DNA of 64,000 nt, from positions 67,446 to 131,445 of the forward strand of contig CAZNPV010000002.1 of NCBI GenBank assembly GCA_964575025.1, in the 5' to 3' direction. The translations under genes and the position numbers were made by a program. This DNA comes from JABMQB01 sp964575025. GTDB lineage: Bacteria; Bacteroidota; Bacteroidia; Bacteroidales; Prolixibacteraceae. Shown piece by piece: positions 34,572 through 44,925 of the stretch. The notes beneath the pieces are model-generated. The model had not been told where the DNA came from. It saw nothing but the letters and a program-made list of their open reading frames with translations, and did not search any database. How positions within the stretch are numbered: the first letter of the stretch is position 1; each line of letters opens with the position of its first letter.

Positions 34572-34922
34572 ATGGCAGAAAAAACAACAGGCAACCAAAA
34601 ACAGAAAAAGGATGTGCGGAAATTCCTCGGAGGGGCCATTTTAATCGATAACCGGATCAGGCGGCTTTTGCCGTTTGTATTGTTCCTGGTCATTCTGGGG
34701 CTGATTCTGATTGCCAACCGGAACGCTGCAGAAAAGAAAATACGGACCATCGAAGCACTTCAGGATAGCATTAAGGAGCTTCGTTCAGAGTCCATCTCTG
34801 TTTCTGCGAGGCTTATGGATGTAAGCAGACCCTCGGAGGTCGTCAATAAAGTTAAAAATGCGGGTATCGGATTGGAAGAACCGGTAAATCCACCCCGGAA
34901 AATTATCCTTCCAAAGGATTGA
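34572..34922 (+). CDS. ftsL: FtsL-like cell-division protein
   Basis: A 116-residue bitopic membrane protein: a basic cytoplasmic part, one span at about 33-48 (LPFVLFLVILGLILIA), and a periplasmic coiled-coil region rich in Glu, Arg and Leu. This is the size, topology and place (rsmH to ftsI) of FtsL, which links FtsQ and FtsB to the septal synthase. The sequence itself is poorly conserved, so the name rests on context. The stop overlaps the ftsI region by a few bases. Confidence 0.8.
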   Translation: MAEKTTGNQKQKKDVRKFLGGAILIDNRIRRLLPFVLFLVILGLILIANRNAAEKKIRTIEALQDSIKELRSESISVSARLMDVSRPSEVVNKVKNAGIGLEEPVNPPRKIILPKD

Positions 34923-34927
34923 CAGGC

Positions 34928-37066
34928 ATGGGAATCAGAAGAAATATAATATCACGGATAGCTGTCATCTATTTTTTGATGTTTTTGATGGGAGGTATTG
35001 CCATGGTTAAAATACTTTCCATTCAGAATATTAAAACAGAACGTCTGCAGCAGATTGCAGAGAATCTGAATAACAATACGGTCATTACAGAAGCAACCCG
35101 CGGCAATATTTATGCCGATGATTACAGTGTTCTGGCAACTTCCGTTCCGGGTTATTTTGTGCGGATGGACCTGGCAGCACCCGGTGTCATAGAGGTTTAC
35201 GCGCAGAAAAGTGATTCCCTGGCTGGTTGCCTTGCTGATCTGTTTAAAGATGCCTCCAAATCACAGTACAAACAAAAACTGGATGCAGCATACCGGAGTA
35301 AAAACAGGGGGCTGATGTTGACTCCCCGGAAAATTGATTTCAATGAACTGCAGAAGATAAAAAATTTCCCGATCCTTCGCCGGGGGCAAAACCGTGGCGG
35401 AAGGATCATCGAAACAGAAAATATACGGATTCTTCCGTTTGGTACGCTGGCAGCACGAACGATCGGAACGCTTAACAAAGGAGCTTACGGCGGAGTGCAT
35501 GGGAATATCGGTTACACAGGAATTGAAGGAGCCCTGGAAACCTATCTGAAAGGAAAACCCGGTATCGGATACAAGCAAAACCTCTCCGGAAGATGGATTG
35601 TCCGGACGGAAATAGAAGCCCGGGATGGAATGGATGTCATTACTACCATCAATATCAAACTTCAGGATATTGTGGAAAATGCTTTGCTGAAACAATTGGA
35701 AGAAAGTCAGGCAGAGTGGGGTACAGCCATCCTTATGGAAGTCAAAACAGGAAAAATTAAGGCCATAGCGAATTTTGGTGTTTCCGGCAAAACGGCAGAC
35801 AGCCGGGAAATCACGTATGCCGAAAATTACAATTACGCATTGGGCCATGCAGGGTGCTATGAACCGGGATCCACATTTAAATTGATGTCGTTAATGGTGG
35901 CTTTGGAACAGGGCCTGGTCGATACCAGCGATGTTTTTGATACCGGAAACGGAATATGGCAATACAAAGACAGGAAGATTTATGATAGCGACTGGCGCTA
36001 TGGAGGGCACGGGAAAATGACGGTAAAAGAGATCTTTGAGAAATCCTCCAACGTGGGAGTAGCTAAGATCATTACCTCTTGTTATGAAGATCGTCCTGAA
36101 GCGTATGTAGATCGCTTGTATGACTTTGGGTTAAATAAACCACTTGGACTTGAGTTTAAGGGAGAAGGCATTCCTTCCATGAAGTATCCCGGTGATAAAG
36201 ACTGGTGGGGAACATCGCTGGCCTGGATGTCTTACGGGTATGAACTTAAAATGACCCCTTTGCAGCTCCTGACTTTCTACAACGCTGTGGCCAATAACGG
36301 GAAGATGGTTAAGCCTTCATTCATTAAGGTGATAAGCGAGGGAGGACTGGTCGTAAAAAGCTTTAAACCAGAGATCCTGAACCCCATGATCGTTTCAAGA
36401 GAAACCCTGGGTAAGGCAAAAAAGATGCTGGAAGGAGTGTGTGAAACTGGGACGGGCCGGAGCCTGAGCAATCCGGTTTTTAAGATTGCCGGGAAAACAG
36501 GAACGGCCCAGATTGCTGCAAATGGTGAGTACGGCGAAGGTCTCTACCTGGCATCTTTTGTGGCGTATTTCCCGGCGGATGAGCCGGTGTATTCGTTGAT
36601 CGTAACCATTAACCGGCCTAAAGGCGCATATTATGGAGGTTCCGTGGCCGGCCCCGTATTTAAGGAAATTGCTGAAAAGGTGTATGCCCTCACCATTGGA
36701 ACAACCCGACAGATTGTTTCAGTGAAGCCCGGGAAGAATAGCATACTGCCGGAAATAAAAAACGGGAGGAGAGAAGATATCCAAAAAGTGATGGACTATT
36801 TAAAAATCGAAACCAACCTGACACCGGTTCATTCAGAGTATGTTGAAATTAAAAACTCGGGAAACAGCATCGAATGGGAGGAAGTAAAGATTGCGGAGGG
36901 GAAAGTGCCTGATGTTACGGGTATGGTTGCCAGTGATGCCGTTTTCCTTCTCGAAAATGCAGGAATGAAAGTGAAAATACAGGGAACCGGAAGGGTCCGT
37001 AAACAATCCCTCCTACCAGGAGCGGAATTCAGGTATGGACAGTTGATATATATTACCTTAAGTTAA
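34928..37066 (+). CDS. ftsI: Division-specific transpeptidase FtsI (PBP3) with a PASTA domain
   Basis: FtsI cross-links septal peptidoglycan. From the ATG at 34928 the protein has 712 residues; a TTG three codons upstream overlaps the ftsL stop and is less likely. One span lies near residues 10-28. The transpeptidase motifs are S315-T-F-K318 (EPGSTFKLM), SSNVG, and AGKTGTAQ. The last 65 residues form a PASTA domain (KVPDVTGMVASDAVFLLENAGM), as in many Bacteroidota and Gram-positive enzymes. Confidence 0.95.
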   Translation: MGIRRNIISRIAVIYFLMFLMGGIAMVKILSIQNIKTERLQQIAENLNNNTVITEATRGNIYADDYSVLATSVPGYFVRMDLAAPGVIEVYAQKSDSLAGCLADLFKDASKSQYKQKLDAAYRSKNRGLMLTPRKIDFNELQKIKNFPILRRGQNRGGRIIETENIRILPFGTLAARTIGTLNKGAYGGVHGNIGYTGIEGALETYLKGKPGIGYKQNLSGRWIVRTEIEARDGMDVITTINIKLQDIVENALLKQLEESQAEWGTAILMEVKTGKIKAIANFGVSGKTADSREITYAENYNYALGHAGCYEPGSTFKLMSLMVALEQGLVDTSDVFDTGNGIWQYKDRKIYDSDWRYGGHGKMTVKEIFEKSSNVGVAKIITSCYEDRPEAYVDRLYDFGLNKPLGLEFKGEGIPSMKYPGDKDWWGTSLAWMSYGYELKMTPLQLLTFYNAVANNGKMVKPSFIKVISEGGLVVKSFKPEILNPMIVSRETLGKAKKMLEGVCETGTGRSLSNPVFKIAGKTGTAQIAANGEYGEGLYLASFVAYFPADEPVYSLIVTINRPKGAYYGGSVAGPVFKEIAEKVYALTIGTTRQIVSVKPGKNSILPEIKNGRREDIQKVMDYLKIETNLTPVHSEYVEIKNSGNSIEWEEVKIAEGKVPDVTGMVASDAVFLLENAGMKVKIQGTGRVRKQSLLPGAEFRYGQLIYITLS

Positions 37067-37071
37067 AGATA

Positions 37072-38529
37072 ATGACTGATTTGGATAACATATTGTTTCA
37101 TTTGCAATCTCCAAGGGTAATGGGTGAGCAGAAGAAAGATGTTATCGGTCTCTCTTTTGACTCAAGGCTTGTAAAACCGGGTTCTTTATTTGTTGCCGTT
37201 AGGGGGAGTAAGCATGACGGGCATGATTTTATCCCGGTGGCTGTGGAAAAAGGAGCCGCAGTGATTGTCTGTGAAAAAGTACCTCCGGTATTGGATCCCG
37301 AAGTCACTTATATCGAAGTAGAAAACACTGAAAAGAGCCTGGGCCTGATTGCTGCTGCGTATTACGGACATCCCTCATCCCGATTGAAAGTAGTTGGTAT
37401 AACCGGAACAAATGGCAAAACCAGCATAGCTACGCTGCTATATCAGTTATTCAGGGAACTGGGACACAATGCAGGATTAATTTCAACCATTAAATACTGT
37501 GCCGGTGATAAAGAATGGCCGGCAACCCATACAACTCCCGATGCGATCATGATTCAGAACCTCTTTGTGCACATGGTTAATGAAGGGTGTGAATACTGTT
37601 TTATGGAAGTTAGCTCGCATGCAATTGTACAAAACCGGATCGCAGGAATTGATTTTGCCGGTGGCGTTTTTACCAATATCTCCCTCGACCATCTCGATTA
37701 CCATAAAACATTCGAAGAATATATAAAGGCAAAAAAAAGGTTTTTTGATCAGTTGCCTGAAAAGAGTTTTTCCCTTATCAATGCAGATGACAGAAATGGA
37801 AAAATGATGGTCCAGAATACCAGGGCTAAGGTTGTAACCTATGCAACAAAATCCGTAGCCGACTATCATTGCAGAGTGCTGGAAACCCATTTTGACGGGA
37901 TGCTTCTGAGTCTCGGGAGTACAGAATTCTGGACCCGTTTTATTGGAAGATTTAATGCCTCCAATCTGCTGGCTGTGTATGGTACAGCTGTTTGTCTTGG
38001 CCAGCAACAGGATAAAGTGCTGATTGCACTCAGTAATCTGAATCCCGTCAGAGGACGGTTTGAAACCATCCGAAGCCTTGATGGCATAATGGCCATTGTG
38101 GATTATGCCCACACACCGGATGCACTGCATAATGTGCTGGAAACAATATCCGGTATACGCAAAGGCGATGAACAACTTATTACCGTTGTGGGTGCAGGAG
38201 GCGACAGGGACAAGCTGAAACGTCCCCTGATGGCAAAAGAAGCGGTGGATGCAAGCGATAAAGTAATCTTGACCTCCGATAATCCCAGGTCAGAAAAACC
38301 GCAAGATATTATTAATGATATGGAAAAAGGAGTGGATGCCTCGCAGGCAGCCAGGGTTGTTACCATCGTCAACCGCAGGGAAGCTATAAAAACAGCGGTC
38401 ATGATGGCCCGCCCCGGCGATATAATCCTGATTGCCGGAAAAGGACATGAAACATATCAGGAGATAAATGGGGAGAGACATCATTTCGACGACAAGGAGG
38501 AAATTGAGAAACTATTTGGAATCCACTAA
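37072..38529 (+). CDS. murE: UDP-MurNAc-tripeptide synthetase MurE (meso-DAP type)
   Basis: MurE adds the third amino acid of the stem peptide. The 485-residue ligase has the ATP loop ITGTNGKTS at 110-118, the carbamoyl-lysine region, and TSDNPRSE with D403-N-P-R406. DNPR is the signature for meso-diaminopimelate rather than lysine. It follows ftsI by 5 nt. Confidence 0.95.
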   Translation: MTDLDNILFHLQSPRVMGEQKKDVIGLSFDSRLVKPGSLFVAVRGSKHDGHDFIPVAVEKGAAVIVCEKVPPVLDPEVTYIEVENTEKSLGLIAAAYYGHPSSRLKVVGITGTNGKTSIATLLYQLFRELGHNAGLISTIKYCAGDKEWPATHTTPDAIMIQNLFVHMVNEGCEYCFMEVSSHAIVQNRIAGIDFAGGVFTNISLDHLDYHKTFEEYIKAKKRFFDQLPEKSFSLINADDRNGKMMVQNTRAKVVTYATKSVADYHCRVLETHFDGMLLSLGSTEFWTRFIGRFNASNLLAVYGTAVCLGQQQDKVLIALSNLNPVRGRFETIRSLDGIMAIVDYAHTPDALHNVLETISGIRKGDEQLITVVGAGGDRDKLKRPLMAKEAVDASDKVILTSDNPRSEKPQDIINDMEKGVDASQAARVVTIVNRREAIKTAVMMARPGDIILIAGKGHETYQEINGERHHFDDKEEIEKLFGIH

Positions 38530-38541
38530 GGACTCAGGATA

Positions 38542-39792
38542 ATGGTCTATTACTTGTATGAACTTTTGAAAAATTTCGATATCCCCGGGACAGGGATGCT
38601 TCAGTATATCTCCTTCCGTTCCGGAGGGGCCGTTATCCTGTCGCTGTTCATAACCATGGCATTTGGGAAAAAACTGATCCTTTATCTGAAAAAGAAACAG
38701 ATCGGGGAAGAAATCCGTGATCTCGGGCTGGAAGGGCAGCTAAGTAAACAGGGAACTCCGACAATGGGAGGTCTCATTATTCTTCTGTCCATTATCATTC
38801 CAACCTTGTTGTTTGCCAAACTTCATAACATCTATATTATTTTAATGTTGCTGACTACAACCTGGCTTGGGTTAATCGGTTTTGTCGATGATTACATCAA
38901 AGTCTTCCTGAAAAACAAAAAGGGGCTGGCCGGGAAATTTAAGATTCTGGGGCAGATAAGCCTTGGTATTATGGTTGCTGCTGCGATGTATTTCAGCGAC
39001 GATGTATTGGTCCGGGAAAAAATACGTGATACCCGGGGCGATCCGAAACAGGAAATCGTAGTTACTTCGGAAGCGGGATCACAGACCCTTGAATATGTTA
39101 CCCGGGATGTTAAATCGACCCGGACAACCATTCCATTTTTTAAGCTGAATGAATTTGATTACAAGTGGTTGGTAGCCTGGGCCGGAGAAATGTCGGAATA
39201 TCTTCGCTGGATAGTGTATGGCCTGGTCATCATTCTCATTATTACTGCGGTGTCCAATGCTGCAAACCTGACGGATGGGCTTGACGGGCTGGCTACCGGC
39301 ACTTCGGCTATCAGCGGAGCCACCCTTGGTGTCCTGGCTTATGTGAGTGGGAACATTATTTATGCCGAATACCTGAATATTATGTATATCCCTGATATCG
39401 GAGAACTTACTGTTTTTATTGCTGCTTTTATCGGGGCAACAGTGGGATTCCTCTGGTACAATTCCTTTCCGGCTCAGGTATTTATGGGTGATACAGGAAG
39501 CCTTGCACTGGGAGGTATACTGGCCGTTTTCTCGGTAATCATACGCAAAGAGATCCTGATCCCCCTGCTGTGTGGAATTTTTGTGATTGAAAACCTGTCA
39601 GTTGTTATTCAGGTCTTATGGTTTAAATATACCCGGAGACGGTATGGAAAGGGAAGGCGTGTCTTTTTAATGAGTCCGATACACCATCATTATCAGATGA
39701 AGGGAATTCCTGAAGCAAAAATTGTTACCCGCTTCTGGATTGTAGGTATTATCCTGGCTGTGGTTACCATCGTAACCCTGAAGGTCAGGTAG
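38542..39792 (+). CDS. mraY: Phospho-MurNAc-pentapeptide transferase MraY
   Basis: MraY makes lipid I from undecaprenyl phosphate and UDP-MurNAc-pentapeptide. The 416-residue protein has about ten spans, the catalytic GFVDDYIKVF, NLTDGLDGLATG, FMGDTGSLALGG and SPIHHHYQMKG. It is some 55 residues longer than the E. coli enzyme because of a soluble insert around residues 155-205 (VREKIRDTRGDPKQEIVV and on), a feature common in Bacteroidota. Confidence 0.96.
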   Translation: MVYYLYELLKNFDIPGTGMLQYISFRSGGAVILSLFITMAFGKKLILYLKKKQIGEEIRDLGLEGQLSKQGTPTMGGLIILLSIIIPTLLFAKLHNIYIILMLLTTTWLGLIGFVDDYIKVFLKNKKGLAGKFKILGQISLGIMVAAAMYFSDDVLVREKIRDTRGDPKQEIVVTSEAGSQTLEYVTRDVKSTRTTIPFFKLNEFDYKWLVAWAGEMSEYLRWIVYGLVIILIITAVSNAANLTDGLDGLATGTSAISGATLGVLAYVSGNIIYAEYLNIMYIPDIGELTVFIAAFIGATVGFLWYNSFPAQVFMGDTGSLALGGILAVFSVIIRKEILIPLLCGIFVIENLSVVIQVLWFKYTRRRYGKGRRVFLMSPIHHHYQMKGIPEAKIVTRFWIVGIILAVVTIVTLKVR

Positions 39793-39833
39793 TGTGAAAG
39801 TCAAAAAAACAAAGGTTTAAAAAATAAAGCTGG

Positions 39834-41168
39834 ATGAAAGACAGGGTGGTAGTACTGGGGGCAGGGGAAAGCGGGATAGGTGCAGCTATTCTGGCAAAAA
39901 AAAAAGGATGGCAGGTTTATGTTTCTGACGCAGGAAATATAAAGGAAAAGTATAAAGAAGTTCTTCGAAAATATGAAATCGCATATGAAGAGGGAAAACA
40001 CACAGAAGAAAAAATCCTGAAGGCGGATCTGGTGGTCAAAAGTCCGGGGATACCCGATTCTATCCCTCTTTTAAAGGGGATAGAAAAAAAGATACCGGTG
40101 ATTTCGGAGATTGAATTTGCCGGAAGGTACAACAAGGCAAAAACCATCTGTATAACCGGGAGCAATGGCAAGACTACCACCACATTGCTTACTTACCAGC
40201 TGTTGAAGGAAGCAGGGTTGAAGGTGGGTGTGGCTGGGAATGTAGGTAAAAGTTTTGCCCGTCAGGTTGCTGAGGAGGATTTCGAACTCTATGTGATTGA
40301 GCTGAGTAGCTTTCAGCTGGACGGAATGGTGGAGTTTAAAGCGGATGTAGCGGTATTATTGAATATCACTCCCGATCACCTTGACCGTTATGGAAACAGC
40401 ATGGAAAACTATATAAACTCAAAATTCCGGATTATACAGAATCAGAGATCTGAAGATTATTTTATTTACTGTGCCGATGATCCGGTAATCCGGCAGGAAG
40501 TGAGAAAACGAAAAATCAATGCTGTGGCGTTGCCTTTTACACAGGGGAAATTACAGGGAAACGGCGCAGAATTAGTCGAAAAAAAAATAGTTATACGGTT
40601 GAACCAAAAACAATTCAGCATGTCAATTCTGGATTTATCATTACAAGGAAAACACAATACCTACAACTCAATGGCTGCAGGAATTGCGGGAATGGTATTT
40701 AATATTCGCAACGAACAGCTGCGTGAAAGCCTTGCGGCCTTTAAAGGAGTAGAGCACAGGCTTGAACATTTTATGGTTGTTCATGGGATAGAATTTATTA
40801 ATGATTCAAAGGCCACCAATGTAAATTCAACCTGGTATGCACTCGAAAGCATCCATAAACCGATTGTCTGGATCGCCGGGGGAATCGATAAAGGAAACGA
40901 TTATTCCATGCTTGCCGATCTGGTAAAATCAAAAGTTAAAGGGATTGTATGCCTGGGAAAGAATACTTCGAAAATTCATGAAGCGTTTAATAAGGTGGTG
41001 AAGAATATTGTGGATGTCCACGATATGCCAAATGCGGTAAAATCGGCATACTACCTTGCCCGCAACGGCGATGTGGTGTTGTTGTCCCCTGCCTGTGCCA
41101 GCTTTGATCTTTTCGATAACTATGAAGACAGGGGAATTCAGTTTAAACTGGCTGTTCGTGATTTATAA
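39834..41168 (+). CDS. murD: UDP-MurNAc-L-alanine:D-glutamate ligase MurD
   Basis: MurD adds D-glutamate to the peptidoglycan precursor. The 444-residue protein has an N-terminal Rossmann domain (RVVVLGAGESGIGAAIL), the ATP loop GSNGKTTTTLLTYQL at 109-123, ELSSFQLDG, and the C-terminal GGIDKGNDYS and LLSPACASFDLF. It is separated from mraY by 41 nt. Confidence 0.95.
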   Translation: MKDRVVVLGAGESGIGAAILAKKKGWQVYVSDAGNIKEKYKEVLRKYEIAYEEGKHTEEKILKADLVVKSPGIPDSIPLLKGIEKKIPVISEIEFAGRYNKAKTICITGSNGKTTTTLLTYQLLKEAGLKVGVAGNVGKSFARQVAEEDFELYVIELSSFQLDGMVEFKADVAVLLNITPDHLDRYGNSMENYINSKFRIIQNQRSEDYFIYCADDPVIRQEVRKRKINAVALPFTQGKLQGNGAELVEKKIVIRLNQKQFSMSILDLSLQGKHNTYNSMAAGIAGMVFNIRNEQLRESLAAFKGVEHRLEHFMVVHGIEFINDSKATNVNSTWYALESIHKPIVWIAGGIDKGNDYSMLADLVKSKVKGIVCLGKNTSKIHEAFNKVVKNIVDVHDMPNAVKSAYYLARNGDVVLLSPACASFDLFDNYEDRGIQFKLAVRDL

Positions 41169-41180
41169 CCCGGGGGTTGT

Positions 41181-42380
41181 ATGGAATACACGTTTGGAAA
41201 AATAGGAAAGGGTGATCGGATTATCTGGACTGTTTTGCTGCTCCTGTCACTTCTTTCATTATTGATTATTTATAGTTCTACCGGTGCCCTGGCTTACAGG
41301 GAGGCTGAGGAAACATGGCATTACCTTATCCGGCACGGGGTGTTCCTGACCCTGGGATTCGTAATTATTCTTCTGATGGTTCATATTATTCCGGTAAAGC
41401 TGTATTCCATTATTTCCCAGGTGTTGGTTTATATAAGCCTTGGTTTGCTTGGACTGGCTTTTTTTATGAACCTGACTGGCTCCGGAGAGGGGTCCGGAAG
41501 AACCCTGGATCTGAAAATTATCTCATTCCAGCCAGCCGAGCTGGCAAAAATTGCGTTGATCATGTTCGTGGCGCGAATCCTCAGCAAAAATCAAAAATCA
41601 AAAAAAGATTTTAAAAAGGCCTTTGTTAAAATTATCATCTATTCAGTCCTTATATGTGGGTTGATCTTCCTTTCTGATTTCTCGACCGCTGCATTGCTTT
41701 TCCTGACAATCATGGCCATGATGTTTGTCGGGCGGATTCCCTTCAAATATCTGATGGCGGTGATTGGTATGGGAATCGTTCTGCTCGTGCTCGTTTATTT
41801 TACGGCTGATTATTTTCCATCCCAATTTTCACGTATGGGTACCGTAAAAGGGAGGATTGAACGGTTTATTCATGGGGATCCTTCTTCCAGGGAAGGAATC
41901 ACCCAGGCTGATTATGCCCGGCTGGCAATTTATGAAGGAGGCTGGCTGGGCAAAGGGCCCGGGCATTCCGATGTCAGTAATTATATGGCTTCAGCCTATA
42001 ACGATTTTATTTTTGCCATAATCGTAGAAGAATACGGGCTTATTTTCGGAGGAGTGATCATTCTTCTTTATTTGATTTTTTTTTACAGGGGAGTGGTTAT
42101 TATCCGGAGAGCCAGGCGAACATTCCCGGCGTTCCTGGTTGCGGGACTTACTTTGTTGCTTGTTTTTCAGGCGATGATCAATATTGGCGTCTCCACAGGC
42201 ATTTTGCCTGTTACGGGTCAACCCCTTCCATGGGTAAGCATGGGCGGAACATCCATGCTTTTTACTTCCATCGCTTTTGGATGCATACTCAGTGTAAGTT
42301 ATCAGAACCAGAAAGATAGCCGCAAGATGGAACAACCGGTTCAGATAAATACACCCGATGAAGATGAATTGATGCAGTAA
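41181..42380 (+). CDS. ftsW: Septal peptidoglycan polymerase FtsW
   Basis: A SEDS-family glycosyltransferase of 399 residues with about ten membrane segments. It polymerises lipid II at the septum together with FtsI. Signature stretches are LKIISFQPAELAKIALIMF (with the catalytic-site Pro-Ala-Glu), GPGHSDVSNYMASAYNDFIFAIIVEEYG, and TGQPLPWVSMGGTSMLF. It starts 12 nt after murD. Confidence 0.94.
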   Translation: MEYTFGKIGKGDRIIWTVLLLLSLLSLLIIYSSTGALAYREAEETWHYLIRHGVFLTLGFVIILLMVHIIPVKLYSIISQVLVYISLGLLGLAFFMNLTGSGEGSGRTLDLKIISFQPAELAKIALIMFVARILSKNQKSKKDFKKAFVKIIIYSVLICGLIFLSDFSTAALLFLTIMAMMFVGRIPFKYLMAVIGMGIVLLVLVYFTADYFPSQFSRMGTVKGRIERFIHGDPSSREGITQADYARLAIYEGGWLGKGPGHSDVSNYMASAYNDFIFAIIVEEYGLIFGGVIILLYLIFFYRGVVIIRRARRTFPAFLVAGLTLLLVFQAMINIGVSTGILPVTGQPLPWVSMGGTSMLFTSIAFGCILSVSYQNQKDSRKMEQPVQINTPDEDELMQ

Positions 42381-42381
42381 T

Positions 42382-43482
42382 ATGGAGATAAGACGGATTA
42401 TCTTAAGTGCCGGAGGAACCGGAGGGCATATCTTTCCTGCCCTGGCTGTAGCAGACGAAATACGGGATCGTTTTCCCGGTACAGAGATCCTTTTTGTTGG
42501 AGCAACAGGAAAGATGGAAATGGAACGGGTGCCGGCGGCAGGATATAATATTGTCGGACTCCCTGTAATGGGCTTTCCACGGAAACCTGGTTTACAGTGG
42601 GTGCGGTTTTTCCGTATGCTATGGCAAAGCACCAGAAAGGCCCGCCAGATTGTCGCGGAGTTCAACCCCCACATTGCGGTTGGATTCGGGGGATTTGCCA
42701 GTGGCCCGGTTTTGCGTGCCGCCATAAAAAGAGGAATCCCGGCTATGATTCAGGAACAAAATTCCTATGCAGGAATTACCAATAAACTGTTGAGCAAAAA
42801 AGTAAAAAAGATATGTGTTGCGTATGAGAATATGGAACGTTATTTCCCGGTAAGGAAACTGGTTCTTACCGGGAATCCGGTAAGGAAATACCTGCAGGTT
42901 GATTTACCGGAAAGAGAAAAATCAACCGCTCTGTTTGGCCTTGCTCCTGAAGATCAGATTCTGCTTCTTTTAGGGGGAAGCCTTGGCGCCCGTTCGGTCA
43001 ATAACGCCGTGCTGGATAACCTGGAGAAGATCAGAAAGTCTGCGGTACAGGTGATCTGGCAAACCGGAGCTTTTTATTACGATGAAATGATACAGAAAAC
43101 AAAACATACAAAGCCGGAGAATCTTCAGATCCATAAATTTTTGAAACAGATGGATATGGCTTACGGAGCTGCTGACGTTATTATTTCCAGAGCCGGAGCC
43201 GGAACCATTTCGGAACTTTGCCTGGTAGGGAAACCAGTTATCCTGGTGCCTTCACCAAATGTTGCTGAGGATCATCAGACGAAAAATGCCACAGCCCTGG
43301 AAGAAAAAAATGCGGCGGTTCTGATCCGCGATCAGGATATTACAGATACGTTATTTGATCAGGCTTTTCAATTAATGCGAGACAAAAACAGGCGTGCAGT
43401 ATTGTCGGAAAATATTAAAAAACTGGCAAAACCCAATGCAACAAAAAATATTGTGGATGAAATAGAAACCCTGATGAGATGA
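42382..43482 (+). CDS. murG: Lipid II synthase MurG
   Basis: MurG transfers GlcNAc to lipid I. The 366-residue GT-B protein shows SAGGTGGHIFPALAVAD near residues 9-25, GFGGFASGPVLRAA, EQNSYAGITNKLL, LLLGGSLGARSVNNAV and the UDP-GlcNAc loop ISRAGAGTISELC with GKPVILVPSP. Start 1 nt after the ftsW stop. Confidence 0.96.
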   Translation: MEIRRIILSAGGTGGHIFPALAVADEIRDRFPGTEILFVGATGKMEMERVPAAGYNIVGLPVMGFPRKPGLQWVRFFRMLWQSTRKARQIVAEFNPHIAVGFGGFASGPVLRAAIKRGIPAMIQEQNSYAGITNKLLSKKVKKICVAYENMERYFPVRKLVLTGNPVRKYLQVDLPEREKSTALFGLAPEDQILLLLGGSLGARSVNNAVLDNLEKIRKSAVQVIWQTGAFYYDEMIQKTKHTKPENLQIHKFLKQMDMAYGAADVIISRAGAGTISELCLVGKPVILVPSPNVAEDHQTKNATALEEKNAAVLIRDQDITDTLFDQAFQLMRDKNRRAVLSENIKKLAKPNATKNIVDEIETLMR

Positions 43483-43536
43483 AACGAGCCCGGTTCCGAT
43501 ATTTGACGGGACGTTAATAATTTGATATTGAGACGA

Positions 43537-44925
43537 ATGAAACAGGATTGGAGTCATATAAGTCATGTATATCTCCTGGGAATCGGAGGAATCGGCATGA
43601 GTGCACTAGCCCGGTATTTTATGCATCTGGGGAAATCCGTGGCTGGGTATGACCTGACAAAAACAACGCTTACTGAGAAACTGGCTTCGGAAGGGATGAG
43701 CATTGTCTATGAGGAAAGCAAATCCTTTTTTCCAACGCATTTTAAAAAAAATAACACGTTGGTAATCTATACTCCGGCTGTTCCTGAGAGCCATCAGGTA
43801 TTCTCCTGGCTGAAGAAAAAGGGATATACGATTTATAAAAGGGCACAGGTGCTGGGAATGTTGTGCAACACAGGCCGATGTATAGCTGTGGCAGGAACAC
43901 ATGGAAAAACAACGGTCTCTTCTATGTTGGCCGTTATACTTAAAGAATCTTCGCTCGGGTGTGGTGCATTTCTCGGAGGAATCCTGAAAAACTATGATTC
44001 AAACCTGATATTTCCCGAAAAGGATGAACAATGGCTTGTTACCGAAGCCGATGAATACGACCGATCCTTTCTGAATCTGATTCCTGAGAGGGTGCTGATC
44101 ACTGCTATTGATCCGGACCATATGGACATTTATCGGAATACCAGTGAGTTGAAAAAAGCATTTATGCATTTTATCAGCCAGATCAAAAAAGGCGGGAAAC
44201 TGATCGTTAATAAAAATGTTGGGTTGAATCATCCGGGACCACAGAAGGTGCAGAAACTTACCTATGCATTGGAGGCAGAAGCAGATTATTGTGCTGAAAA
44301 TATCAGACTGGTTAAAGAAACGTATCGGTTTGAACTTGTTACACCCGGAGGAATTATTCCGGACATGATACTGAATTATCCGGGACTGGTGAATGTTGAA
44401 AATGCTGTGGCAGCTTCAGCATTGGCATTGGAGTCCGGAGTTACACCCGAAGAGGTGAAAAGAGGCCTGGCTCTCTATAAGGGAGTTTTGAGACGGTTTG
44501 ATATACGTTTCAGCGACAAAAACCGGGTGTTGATCGATGATTATGCACACCACCCAAAAGAACTGGAAGCCGTTATACAATCCGTGAGGAAACGATATAA
44601 AGGGAAAAAAGTAACGGGGATCTTTCAGCCTCATCTTTTTACCAGAACCCGCGATCTGGCAGATGGATTTGCCCGATCTTTGGATCTGTTGGATACGGCT
44701 GTGCTGATCCCGATCTACCCGGCACGGGAAAAACCGATCGAAGGGATTACTTCTGAACTGATCATCCGGAAGATGAAAAACAAAAATATTCTGTCACTGG
44801 AAAAGGAGGAGGTAATTTCCTGGGCTTTGAATACCGAATGGGAAATCCTGCTTATTCTGGGAGCGGGCAATATCGATAAAATTGCCGATAGACTAACGAA
44901 AGAACTGGAGGCAGCCCATGGGTAG
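43537..44925 (+). CDS. murC: UDP-MurNAc:L-alanine ligase MurC
   Basis: MurC starts the stem peptide by adding L-alanine. The chosen ATG at 43537 gives 462 residues beginning MKQDWSHISHVYLLGIGGIGMSALAR; a TTG five codons upstream is possible but weaker. Motifs: GIGGIGMSALARY, AVAGTHGKTTVSSML (ATP loop near 117-131), EADEYDRSFL, and DDYAHHPKELEAVI. The 54-nt gap from murG is the largest inside the mur part of the cluster. Confidence 0.95.
   Translation: MKQDWSHISHVYLLGIGGIGMSALARYFMHLGKSVAGYDLTKTTLTEKLASEGMSIVYEESKSFFPTHFKKNNTLVIYTPAVPESHQVFSWLKKKGYTIYKRAQVLGMLCNTGRCIAVAGTHGKTTVSSMLAVILKESSLGCGAFLGGILKNYDSNLIFPEKDEQWLVTEADEYDRSFLNLIPERVLITAIDPDHMDIYRNTSELKKAFMHFISQIKKGGKLIVNKNVGLNHPGPQKVQKLTYALEAEADYCAENIRLVKETYRFELVTPGGIIPDMILNYPGLVNVENAVAASALALESGVTPEEVKRGLALYKGVLRRFDIRFSDKNRVLIDDYAHHPKELEAVIQSVRKRYKGKKVTGIFQPHLFTRTRDLADGFARSLDLLDTAVLIPIYPAREKPIEGITSELIIRKMKNKNILSLEKEEVISWALNTEWEILLILGAGNIDKIADRLTKELEAAHG

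Noticed and set aside
37483..38175. Minus-strand frame of 230 codons inside murE
   Set aside because: Exact antisense of a conserved gene, no promoter, no recognised domain.
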